A stretch of 64,000 nt of DNA from Symbiodinium natans (taxonomy: Eukaryota; Sar; Dinophyceae; Suessiales; Symbiodiniaceae), in contig CAJNDS010002784.1 in assembly GCA_905221605.1 (NCBI GenBank), forward strand, positions 122,001-186,000, read 5' to 3'. Numbering within the stretch: the first letter of the stretch is position 1; the number at the start of each line of letters is the position of its first letter. A program made the position numbers and the translations under genes. The notes below the pieces were generated by a model, which ran no database searches, had not been told where the DNA came from, and saw only the letters and a program-made list of their open reading frames with translations. Below are positions 40,901-51,400 of this stretch, one piece after another.

Positions 40901-41956
40901 CTCTCACCATACCTGTTTCTCATAGTTCACGGTATGGTTATGCACGATGTGGACCGGGAACTTACAGCTCACGGCGGGTCTCTTCCTTGGCTGTACAGCC
41001 AAAACCAGCCCTTCTACGACCTCGCTTATGCGGACGACACAGCACTCATCGCAAGCACAGCTCACAGAGCAGAACAGCTGCTCCACATCCTGCAGCGGAT
41101 TGCGGCTCACAGCAACCTCCACCTGAACCTCAAGAAGTGCGTGTTACTACGCTCCCCCACTTCACAGAACACAGTCCACTTTCACAACGGCGCCCCCCTC
41201 ACTATTGAGCAGCACGCCAAATACCTTGGCGTCACAATTAGCAGCGACGGGTCTTCTCACAAAGACGTTCTCACACGTGTCGCCAAAGCCCGCAAGCACT
41301 TTAACTCTCTGCACCAGTTCTGGCGCAACACCGACCTCACACTGAAGTGGAAGTTACGCATTTACAATGCGGTCTTCATTCCGCTCGTAACATACGGGTT
41401 GGAATCAGCAGCGCTCACAAAAGGCGATCTCAACAGACTCGAAGCTTTCCACTCACAGAGTCTTCGAAAGATCCTCCACTTCAAAAGCACTTACTACACG
41501 GAGGTGCTCAACCCCACAGCCCGCACATACACCAACCAAGAGGTGAGAACACTCACCTCACAGCCTCCACTCACTCACCACATCCACAAAGCACAGCTGA
41601 AACTTTTCGGGCACATTCTTCGATCCCATCCGAACAGTATAGAACGGAACTGCTGCTTCACTAGCGCTTTTCAGTACAGAGGTGGTATGGTTGGTGCTGG
41701 CCTAAGGCCAGGCAGGAGGAGAGTTCAATGGAGAACAGTGCACTACAATTCTTTGGCACTGGCTTTTAAAGTCCTCCAGACCCCCTGCCACTCGCAGCCC
41801 TACCTTCCCATACTCTTATCTACAAGCTCACAGAGCTGCTGTAGACCGCCACTTTTGGAGTACCCTAGTGAGGTTGCCAACGTGCAAGACACTCCTAGAA
41901 GCACACTCCTACACAGTCTTCTCACAGCCTTGAGTTTTCTGCGGAGTTGCTGCTGA
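37952..41956 (+). CDS. LINE ORF2: AP endonuclease and reverse transcriptase
   Basis: 1334 codons, open from directly after the ORF1 UGA to TGA 41954-41956. There is no in-frame ATG before 38906, yet the endonuclease domain already begins at about codon 298 (FWNTTGLL, Asn302), so initiation at an ATG would lose it. Endonuclease motifs are Asn302, ALTETH, VYAPHN, VGDFNA (Asp444), QLDHAI and SNHYLV (Asn where SDH is usual). The RT has AAGPDSIPAE, YRPISLLNTSYKL, motif A FLDWEKAFDK (Asp921), GIRQGCPLSPYLF, and motif C AYADD (Tyr1026, at 41027-41038). The C-terminal region has LFGHILRSHP and a Cys/Ser-rich end. A Gln/His-rich stretch lies in the N-terminal linker. This is the enzyme for target-primed reverse transcription. 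No RNase H domain is seen. Confidence 0.88.
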   Translation, partial: SFGRRAGAPSSSTVCFFSASLTESNAATAQVEERGRISLKHVSTPPKGEPGALSHPQALFHVNSHSSVFSSDFSGLRNEHFGDEVQATNHPTHEHTLPPQLHHKPLTRSQHKRSLRSRDARQRRAQLRITNRATRRRNYRSWRSALTPATSTEPFQGRGSLDRPHSKPLYDLTGRALSHRRLQQQQQQQHSDKQQRRTQTAPSAAATTRTHRCHRFRRFLQNLFKLKQKTPQNNSTPNHLRTDTRPAPQSRRQWQARHDTRHRQHTRAHWFKTHIVQPSKKGRYKHDIQTPPRHHLRGAFWNTTGLLEAAKLHTLIHIMRKHRLSWLALTETHMKQPDQFMIEGYTITHSATEEYDSKGKPTQTFTGVSLITAPHLTPTITDLTCVDGRFLRFTIDTVEAPLSILAVYAPHNQREQQCRDQFWQALTTQLSTHRERTPLLVVGDFNALALDELAAIPHATGPHFVPGKTAEEDEPDDAAEGDTNQRQFHDLLASQDYCLPQSWMEKAPRNRHTHKRPNGDLVQLDHAIIHKDWRNIIHDIHTLPGAALNSNHYLVKVELQLRTKEAKRTAPKPRHTRTPTAAQRQAYNNHIKQNLDAITPTTDYSQPPPQLPLQSQPHVQWQSLQAATKEAISDHIPTTASFPKHPWISQATWQLIQQRSAARLAQRFDLEAQLHKDIRKQARKDKTQWLKERLAESEATLDPRQKWKWIKRVRSDYKPRPVSIRDSQGKPTSLSQQAQTFAEYLRDSHWAAPPTPYTGPTDPIHPAAAVDLSPITTAELNAALKELAHNKAAGPDSIPAEAWQWLDDHNQEALLRVLNQALLTATIPDDWHHAIVVEIYKGKGPLTDPASYRPISLLNTSYKLFAKIIHTRLQAALDDRLRETQYGFRATRSTSQPIHIVRRLIERAEATGQTLYTIFLDWEKAFDKIHPDALHTALSRYGVPPHLTALINNIYTSPQFTVAAAGKQSTREEASAGIRQGCPLSPYLFLIVHGMVMHDVDRELTAHGGSLPWLYSQNQPFYDLAYADDTALIASTAHRAEQLLHILQRIAAHSNLHLNLKKCVLLRSPTSQNTVHFHNGAPLTIEQHAKYLGVTISSDGSSHKDVLTRVAKARKHFNSLHQFWRNTDLTLKWKLRIYNAVFIPLVTYGLESAALTKGDLNRLEAFHSQSLRKILHFKSTYYTEVLNPTARTYTNQEVRTLTSQPPLTHHIHKAQLKLFGHILRSHPNSIERNCCFTSAFQYRGGMVGAGLRPGRRRVQWRTVHYNSLALAFKVLQTPCHSQPYLPILLSTSSQSCCRPPLLEYPSEVANVQDTPRSTLLHSLLTALSFLRSCC

Positions 41957-41982
41957 GCGAGTTGCATAGGGCCGCCCAAAAA

Positions 41983-41994
41983 GGGGCGGCTTGG
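41983..41994 (+). repeat. LINE target-site duplication, 3' copy
   Basis: GGGGCGGCTTGG, continuing into the GGAGCTTAGGACCC sequence that follows the uninterrupted site in copies 1 and 3. One extra A could belong to either the tail or the duplication. Confidence 0.9.
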
Positions 41995-42459
41995 GGAGCT
42001 TAGGACCCTCAGGGGTTGAGGGGTTTAGGGGTTTAGGGGCTTCAGGCGTGGGGCCATCGGGGGGTCTCAAGGCTTGGGGCTTGAGGTTTGGGCTTTCAGG
42101 CTACGGGGTTCACGGCGTAGGGTTTAGTAGTTTGGCATTGGGGTAAAAGGGGTTTAGGAACCCACTTGCGGATCTCCAGAAAGCTTTGGGACCCTCTAAT
42201 CCCTAAACCCTTTAGAGCTGCAATGTCTGCCGTGCTGAGATGAGAACTTCATGGATACAGCGCCTCGGGAGCCCCACTTGAGGTTTAGGGGTTTTGGGTC
42301 GAGGGTGGTGGGTTGCAAGAATCTCGGTTCCTTAATTTTGCGCGGGCGAGGGGGCACGTCTGTTGACAGGGTATCCCGCGACGGAGAGGGCTCTTCCATG
42401 TTCGCCCTCGTGAAGCATCAGGACCTAAACCTCAAACAGTGAGATGTGAGTGTGTGAAG

Positions 42460-42543
42460 GTGGACGGGCGCCTCGTGCATGTGGATTTCGGCCATGCTGT
42501 TAGCAGAGAGCCGCTGGATTCGGTGCCTTGGGCTTCTGATGTT
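42460..42543 (+). CDS. PI-kinase-activation-loop-like segment, copy 2
   Basis: Counterpart of 24482-24565, with identical translation across the DFG motif. Confidence 0.38.
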
Positions 42544-42668
42544 TTATGTGGCTCATGGATGAATCTTATTGGTTCAGGCTCACGGCTTTCAAGGGTTTCA
42601 AGTTTATTGATCAACGCCTTTCTTTTGGGGTTTGGGGATTTACTACTTTTGTCAATTTTTACATTTAT

Positions 42669-42854
42669 GAATATATATATATATATATATATCTCATATA
42701 TACATATATATATATGTATGTATGTATGTCTGTATGTATGTGTGTGTGTCTGTATGATTGTATGTATGATTGTATGTATGTATGTATGTATGTATGTATG
42801 TATGTATGTATGTATGTATGTATGTATGTATGTATGTATGTATGTATGTATGTA

Positions 42855-42891
<37 letters not shown>

Positions 42892-42976
42892 ATGTATGTA
42901 TGTATGTATGTATGTATGTATGTATGTATGTATGTATGTATGTATGTATGTATGTATGTATGTATGTATGTATGTA
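42669..42976 (+). repeat. (TA)n-(TATG)n microsatellite, copy 2
   Basis: Longer than copy 1, with an internal (TG)n interruption near 42856-42875 and ATTG interruptions shared with copy 3. Confidence 0.95.
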
Positions 42977-45900
42977 CGTCTTATTTGTGTTTTTGTTTTT
43001 CTATAGGGTTTACGGAACCCCTTAACCCGTGACGAGGTGCAGGGCGGCCGGCCGGCAACCACCATCCAGTGCGAGGAGCTAAATGAGGCGCCATGCCAAA
43101 GGCTTTGGGGCCCTTTGGGGTGTAGGGTGTCTATGACTGTATGGCTTCAAAGGTTGAGGGCGTGTCTGAAAGCCTTCAATTGGGTTTGGGTTTTATAGTG
43201 TTTTTTGGCCACGTGTGGCTTTTGAGTCGTCCCAAAATGCTAGGGCCGTACTTCAGCTACGTATTCTCGAGCAAATTCGCATAGAGCAGCCAAGCCTCCA
43301 GAGTCTCCAGCAGGCTTCAAAACTCTCAGACTCAATGTTTCTAAATGATCCGGTGTATACGCTATACCTCATACCCCAATCTGTCCTAAACCCGAGGCTC
43401 TAACATGCAAGCTCTCGGAATCTCAAATCCCAAATGCCAAAGCCCCTGAGCCCTTCGATCCCCGCCGCAAGTAACGCAGCTGAGGGGTTATGGATGTCTA
43501 AGACTTAGGGTTTAGGGCGTTATGGTGATTAGTGGCTTTCCACCATCGCCGAAACCTCCTGTGCGCTGCCCTGCGCGCCGTTGTCGTGTCCTCAAGGGGC
43601 GAAGGTAACCTTCAGGAAGCTTCGGGAGTCCTGGACGACAGGCAGACATCGAGGCGCAACTCCGTGAGCAGCTGCAACAGATGAGGCGCCAGCTTTGAGA
43701 CGGCTTAAGTTCCTTGGGATCACGGTTCGAAGTGGTGGAGGTTACGCCCGAAATGCCAGACAAGGGCTGGAGGGTTGAGGGCTCTAAACCCTAAACCCTG
43801 AAGGCAATCCGGTTTCTGGTGTGGTGCGCGGAAGTTACTTGTGTTGGGGCATAGGTCTTAGTCACAAGGATCCAGGAGGGTGTGAGAGCCCGTATGCTGC
43901 CTAGGGTTGGACGGTTGAGGGTTTGGGGTTTTAGGGTTCAGGGATTATAGGATTATAGGGCTTGAACCCTAAGCGAGTCACAAACTTGCTTGGTTAGCCA
44001 ATAGTTGGCTTGAGGGCTTGGTGCTCAGCTAGCAGCTAGCAGGCAGAGTGCAGAGTAACCGATTCAGCAACCTATTTTCTTTCCTGGCGGCTGGAGCCCT
44101 AAACCCGAAACCGCAAGCAACAAACTCGAAGCTCTCTGAAACCTCAAAAACCTTCAAAGACCCTTCAAACCCTAACCCTAAACCCCAAAGTTCGAACTCT
44201 TGCAGAATCATGGGTTCTAGAGCCCAAGCCACCAGGGAGCAGAATGCCACCGTTGAGATGGAGAAGGCTGAAGTCGAGGCAGGAGCGTAGGGTTTCTTTA
44301 GAGTTTTTATAGTGTTGTGTTTTATAGGCTTTACGCCCCAAACCCTAGAGCCTGAACCCTAAACCCGAAGCTCTGTGTGTGTGTGTGTGTGTGTGTCTTT
44401 GTTTTCGTCCTCTTTGGAGGCGCGTGTGCTGCTGTTGGAGGAGCAGGCATGCGGCTTGTGGTGAGTTCGGGCTTTGGAGGAGGGTTCAAGGGTTGAGGGT
44501 TTGTGGCTCAAGGCTTGGGGGAGAGTTAGGATTTCAACAGGATTGAGGTTGCAGAGTTTAGGCTCTAGGGTCGTAGATCCTGGGAAGTTCTTCGGCTTTC
44601 TGGGTTTCAGGCCCGAAAAGCCGGGCAGGGTTTAAGGGTGTCGGGTTTAAGACTGTTCTATAAGTTTGGGTTTTAGGGTTTAAGGCACTAGACCCTCAAC
44701 CCTGAAGCCTCAACAGGTGAGGAAGCTGTCTTCTCTGCTGTCGGACACGGCGCGTCAGCTAAAAGAGGCCAAAGACTTGCCCAAGGACGCCGGAAATTGA
44801 GTCATTGAGGGTGTTTGGGTGCGGAGAAGTCGAGAACCTGAAGTTAGAAGAGTTTGGGGATAGGGTTTAGGGCTGCTTCTGTTAAATCTCAGCTACTCTA
44901 CAGATACATGAGGTGTGGGGTTCACAACTTATCTGGGTTGCTGCTACAGGAACTGGGACTTTTGTATGCTGGTCCCAGCGATGATCGGTGCAATAGGCCC
45001 TAAACCTCAGCGTATATTAAGGAGCGTGAGGAAACCCCAATATTGATATTAGATATTAGTCTTTCTGGGTCATGAAGTTGTCTACAGAATTATTGATTTG
45101 CAAAATCCCAGAATTCAAGAAGGACAATGCAATAATAAGTAATCTGTGAAGAAATACCAAAATACTCTCATTATCGCATTCCAGCACGCGAATCATTAGA
45201 TGACAGCGAACGGAGCGCAGGAAAAGACAAGATTTCGCGAGCCAGTAAGAAAATGAATGAAAGTCTGAGCGGAAAATGAGGCATGTCTTCGTGTGTCATT
45301 TTTATTCTATTCATAGTGGTGCTCGCAAGTGATGCAATAGAGAATGAATGGGTGAACAAGACCAACTAGAAAGGCAAAGAACATATTTCCAAAGGGAAAT
45401 ATAATTCAGGCTTCATTTCCAGTATAATTTCCTTCACTTAAAAGCCTTACTTATAAAGATGAAAGGAATGAACGAACTCATTGTAATTCCTACTTTCAGT
45501 TAATTCGTTTACAAATGAACCTGACGTGCACACTTTGTTCTCTCGTTCAAAAACTCTAATCTCTAAACCCTTAGCCGCTCAGGGTGCGGGGGGTTCCGAG
45601 GTAGCGGCCGAGATTTTGATGCTTTGGGTGTAGGGACCTAAACCCAAAACCCAGAAACTCGACATCCCGAGACGACAGGGTTTTGGGTTTCGTGTTCAGG
45701 GTGTTTGGTTTAGGGGTTGGGGTTTGCAACGGGGTCATTGGGTTTAGAGACCAGAACCCTTAGGCCTAAACCCTTAACCCCAACAGTAGCCGAATAGCCC
45801 TTAGATCACATTGCGGATCCCTGAATAACTGAATGCTGTTTGAGTCCTGTACCCCTGCCTAGCGCAGCGGGAAGGAGGCGGAGCCAAAGTACAAGCCCGG

Positions 45901-48416
45901 AGCTTGGCAAAGCGGTCTGCAGGTTTGTTTGCGTGTATCAAGGTTGATAAGGTTGAGGGTTTAGGGTTTTCGGGTTTAGGGTAAGGGTGCCCTCGTGGGA
46001 GTTAATTTTTGTTGGGGTCCTCTTGGGGATCATCTCGAACCTGGAGCTCCGAATTCCAAATCAAGATTTTAGGGTTTTTGGTTTAGGGTTTTGCCTCGTG
46101 TTCTTCTGGTTAGCATTATTGGTACTGCCATGATGACGATGACCATGAGGATCATGATGATGTTTGTGATGATTGTGATGACTGGTGGTGATACAGATGT
46201 TGATGATGCTGATGATGATGGTGATTGTGAAGGTTGTGTTGATGATGGTGATGATGATGACGACATGATTGAGATGATGGCGGTGGTGATGATGATGACG
46301 TGATGTGATGTTTGGCCTTTCATTATGGTCTTGAGGATCATAATCGTCGTCAGTATTGTGGGCATTACTGTGTATTGGCCAGTATTGTATTAGTATTCCT
46401 CATTGTACTAGTGTTACGTAGTCTTATATGAGTATGAGTGTTCGTGTTTGTGTTCGTGTTATTTCTATTCTTAGTGCTCGGGTTAGTGGCAGTGAGTACT
46501 TTAAGTGTTGGCTTTTAGCATTAGTGATTACTGTTAGTGTTTGTCTTACTCTTCGGAAGTGTATCAGCACGAGCCACCATCTTAGCATTCGTGTCAGTCT
46601 TAATTTCAGAAGCACAAGCTTGCAAACACAACAGCAACGCTGGCAATGATAGTCAGAATTCTCATACTAATAGTAGGAGTAACAATGAAATCTCCTTAGA
46701 AGCAACAACAGCAGCAGCAACAAGAAGAACAAGAACAAGTACGATCGTCGTCATCATTATTATCATCATCACCATCATCATCATCATCATCATCATTATC
46801 AATTTCATACAAATGATGAGAATGAGGATGACCTCAATCAGGCTGGACGCCGGCCCACCTGGAACGCTCACCGATGAGGTCATCTGCCTTCAGGCTGACC
46901 CGGTTTGGGCGACGCGGGGTTGGGCGGAGACCCCAAACTCGGGCCAGGGCGAGGAGTACAGGAAACTCGGGCACAGAGATACCCACGTGACTGCTGCAAA
47001 GACTGAGGGTTTCGGGTCGGGCGCCTAAATACATGGGGCCTTCAGATCGACTGGGTTTATCCGATTGAGCACTGGGATATTAGTTGTTGGCGTGGTCGCA
47101 AGCACAGGGATCCTGAGGCTGGCTTCGATTTGTCAGGGGTTCCTTTTGGGTTAGGACGTTACGTGACAGCCCTCGCCTCTTCATGTTCAAGGTTCAGCCC
47201 GAAGCCCTCTTGGAAGCCCAGCGACGACCCTTCCTGTAAGCGGCCCAGCAAGAAAGCCCTGCGACATCCGCAAACCCCTCTGTTCCCTTTACAGGCTTAG
47301 TTAGCCCTTTCTTCGTGCCAAGCTTTCTCCACAACACCTTGATGCGTCCCGAAGGCGCCACAGCTGGTGCCGCGGCTGTGGCAAGCCTGGGCCCTGGTGT
47401 TTCTGGTACTTCTCCGACTCATCTCGGCCTGTTCGGGTTTAGAGGTGGTGGCCCACATGTCTTGTCGTGGAGCTTGACGACATCTCAAAGTTTCGGGAAG
47501 CCTAAATGTAGCATGGGTGCAGACGTATGCTGTGAGCCCACGTCATGCATCAACTTGGTGTCTACCTCCAGGAATGATGAGAGGCTGTGCTGATGTAGGA
47601 TTCCTGGGCTGTAGACTCTTGAGGCTGCCCGCCAGAACCACCAGGATGAGGCCGAGAGCTTGGCCTAAGAAGTTGTAAGTACGGCATTTTGCAGTTATAG
47701 AGCTGTGTCTCTTTCCGTGTGTGTGTGTGTGTGCGTGCCAACCGCGCTGCTGCGGTCATGCCAGGGTGTGTTTGTGACAGCTTGAGCGGAAAGATGGAGG
47801 TTACCCTAATTAGAGGCTTCGGGGCAGCGTTGCTGCTTGCAGCATGGAGTATGTTGGGGCTCGGCTCTCCAGGCTTTAGGTGGAAGGTTTTGAGGTCATT
47901 ATGGGCCCCAGGATGCTGCAATCGAGCTCGACGCCGCGCCATCGGGAACGGTGGCGGCTGAGCCTGCCCAGGCTTGGGCGGCTTGGGCAACAGCTTTCTA
48001 ACCCACGTTCGTCTCGAGGTCCCGCGGGTGCGGGCTCAAATTTGACGGGTCTGTTTCCCCCTTGCAAAATCTTAAGGGCTTTAAGGAGTTCCGAGATTTT
48101 GCAGGTGCCTTTGATTTCTTCAAAATCCTGAGACCAATTTAAGTTCGGGAGAGTTTCGCTATGCCATGAACCTCCCGTAATTCTTATTGCTTCAGCGTTT
48201 TCGGCTGTGCTATTTTCGGCATTGGAGGTGTAGGATGTTTCATTCGGAGCCCCTCTTCGAAGTTTTCAGAGTGTTGTTTTCTCAAGCAGGTGCAGCAAGA
48301 CCAGGTGATGAAAGAGCTGCAGTGTGCGCTCGAGGCAGGATAGGTGGTGGCAATGCGTAGTGTGCATAGTGTGTGTGTGTGTGCACGCGGCACTGTTCGC
48401 CACATGACGTTTAATG

Positions 48417-48463
<47 letters not shown>

Positions 48464-51400
48464 TTTTTGTACACAATGCAGGGGGTGCTAACTGACCGTT
48501 ACCGGCTCCAACGAAGTGTGCTGTCAGGAGGGAAGTGTTTCGGGACACTGGGGTGTGTTAACGGCAGCTTGGGGGCACACTGGCTATTCTTTGTGTCCAG
48601 ACAATTTTCAACCGAGGACAGGGCCCAATCCTCATGATATCACGCAGGGGTTCAGATTGCAGATGCCAGATACCGGACCTCAAGCAGATGCAGCCAGATG
48701 CAGATAGCAACATCGGCGAAGTTGGCCCTCGTGGCGTCTCAGTATGTTGCGTGGGTTGCGTCAGGCGCATTCCCTCAATTTTTTGTGTCTTGAGCCCTTT
48801 ATGGGGTTTCCCCTGAAGAGGACAAAGTGCCCATGCCGCTATGTTCACGTTTGTTTTGTGGCATGCGGGCGGTTTCATGGCGGGGATTCATTCTCTCCTT
48901 TCGTGTCCGTGGTGGTTCGTTTCGGTTCTCGAGTTTCGTTTTCAGCAGCTGTCTCTGTTGGTGTCTTGTGTTTGTGCGGGTGTGGGCGTGGGTGGGTCTG
49001 CGTCCGTCTGGGCGTGCGTGTGCATGTGCGTGTGTGCGTCCTTGTTGTCTTCGACCCAGTGCCCGACGCTGCGTTTTCAACCTTCTGCTCAGCCTGGTGT
49101 ACTTTTCTCTTTATCTTCTCTGGCACGCAACAACCCATCCGCACTTGTCAGCCACTTTTCTCCACCTAGAGAGACTTTAAATGCATTAAGTTGTGCACGT
49201 CACATATGCTGTCATAAGAAAAGTTCGTGTACATGAATGTGTACATGAGTATACGGATAAGGGCCTTGAGTGTTGCAACAGTAACGCCACCCAAAGATCC
49301 CACAGAGCACGCGAGGCAAAGGAGAACTCCATCCAGCAGCTTCAGGCGTTTGGAGGGTCCTTTGTGCAGGTTTCGGGTTTGGAGTTTGGGATACACAAGC
49401 CCTCGTGCCGCTTCACCCAGTGTTCAAGTGGAGATCTGAGGGGTGCTCCGAAAACTTAGTCGAGATCCCTGAAACCACCCAAGACCTGACAAGTCCCTGA
49501 GCCCTGAACCCCAAACCCTGAGGCCTCCGCTGCAAGCGGAACCGCTAAGACCAAGACCTGCATAGTTCTTTTTTCCCGAAACCTAAGCGCCAGAAATGAT
49601 TTGGGTTCGCCTTGTCACCCCGAGAAGCGTGCGATAAGCATGTGCATTGGCACTTCCCAAGGCTTGCCGTGGCCTTTACCGCTTGCGGCTTTGGGTTTGT
49701 AGGGGGGCTATAGGGCTGCTAGGGCCTTGTCTGGGGACCTCAAACTGAATTCCCTGGGAGAACAACAGTTCTGGGAGAACTAAAGCCATTCTTTTCAATC
49801 TGTTGTAGACCACTGCTTTCGATGTCGAATTTTTTGTGCGGACCCGAACCCGGACAACTCAGTAGATGTGCCATGCAGAGGCCCCGTGTAGTGCTGCATG
49901 CTTCCATCAGGCGGAGGTGGCGACGCTCAGTGGAAGAGTACGAACACTCCAAAAGGCGCCGCGTGCGTGGTGAGCTACTAGGTTTACTACTGGTGCCGCA
50001 ATGTGCGGCAGCTTCCAGTCGCTCTACGCAGGCATGCAAGATGCGCCTGGACGAGATGTTTGAAGTCATCATGGAGGCCGGTCAACTCCGCTCGGGGCAG
50101 GGCTTAAATTTAGGAGTGTCCTGGCGGGTGTTTTCGAGGCGTTCAGGAAGTGGCCAACTTGGTAGCTTTCGCAGGATGGGAAACCTAAGTTTGTCTTGAG
50201 TTTTTGTTATGTTTTCGTGGGGTTTTCTTGGGGTTTTCTTGGGTTTAGGTTGGTTTTGGCTGGGCATATCGTGGCTCAGCCCCCAATACGCAGCGTTACT
50301 CCCTGAGAGTTGAGCCCAACCCTCAACCCTGCACCCAAAACGGGCTGTCATCACGGTGGGGAATCGAGTCGAAAACCATATATACAATGACAAAGTCGGG
50401 CACTGCACAGACGTTGTTTCGAACACAGATTCCCGAAAGTCTGCCAATGGCATGAGCACACCCCAACCACCCTATCGGTTCTGAACCTTCTCCGTTGTAG
50501 GAGATCTTCTGCTCTTCCGGTGAGAAGGTAGTGCGACGTTTTGCTCGACGGTCTTGGCTATTGACAGGACCCGGCCATACCGACCAAGTCGCCCGTCCTG
50601 CCCTTATGATTGCTTGAGTGGACTGCCCTGGCTCCAGTCGCCTGAAGATGTCGCTTGTGGGCCACAGCCAGAAGCAGAAATCATGTGTCTCTGCCTTCGC
50701 TTCCTAAGGATATGGATGCCGGGCACGCATCCCCATCATTGCCCAGAGGGCTGTTGGCCTGGCAGCAGCGGCAAAGAGCCACTCGAGTTGCCCGACGCAA
50801 GAAGCGGGTGTTCGCTTTATTTTAGAGCATGGATCATGAAGGCCAGCTGTATCCACACTTGTTGTGTATTGGTGTCTCCGGCTTGGGGCCTTCTAAGGAG
50901 ATAACATTGGTAAATTCTTGGCAACTTTGGTATATTTTTCGGCTCTTTGCATCTACCCTAGACGCCCTAAAAACCCTGAAAGCGAACCTAAACACATCTA
51001 AACACCCAAAAGCACTCCAAAAGCCTCAATGCCCGAAAACCAGAACAAAAGCACCATCACGATTACCTACTTCGAGTTTTTTAATTTTAAATTCTTAGTA
51101 AATTGTCTGCGGGATGTTTTTGGTTGGGGGTGTGGGGGTGGGCATCAGCGGATCGGCCCAGGAGACCGGACGAGGAGTAATTACACGAGGGCCGGGCGAG
51201 GAGAAGAGCTGACTTAATATCTAGCAACCCCACACCGAGGATGGGGAAAGGACCCTGAAACGCCCCAAAGAACCCTAAAACTTTTTGTTGCTTGAGGCTG
51301 CTTTGTCGGCTTCGGCGTCCGTGGGCTTCTCGCTTGACTGAGACTCCGGCGTGCCGGGACTGCTGCAGGTGTTGAGGAGAGGAAAGACCCAAAGCCCACT

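Larger units (their letters stand above)
36113..41982 (+). mobile_element. Full-length LINE (non-LTR retrotransposon) inserted in copy 2
   Basis: 5.87 kb with ORF1 (RNA-binding), ORF2 (AP endonuclease plus reverse transcriptase), a 3' UTR of only about 26 nt and a short A5 tail, flanked by a 12-bp target-site duplication. Comparison with copies 1 and 3 gives exact boundaries. The 5' UTR is 60 nt (36113-36172). The end GCCGCCC-AAAAA abuts GGGGCGGC of the duplicated target and can form a 7-bp hairpin. ORF1 and ORF2 share one frame, separated by a single UGA. About 30 CTCACAG heptamers are spread through the element. It inserted after the 12-kb units had been duplicated. Confidence 0.93.

Noticed and set aside
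49740-50199. Overlapping 110- and 125-aa ORFs on opposite strands, conserved in all units
   Set aside because: Conservation follows from recent tandem duplication. No protein family is recognised and copy 3 has an indel. Only short exon-like parts were kept.
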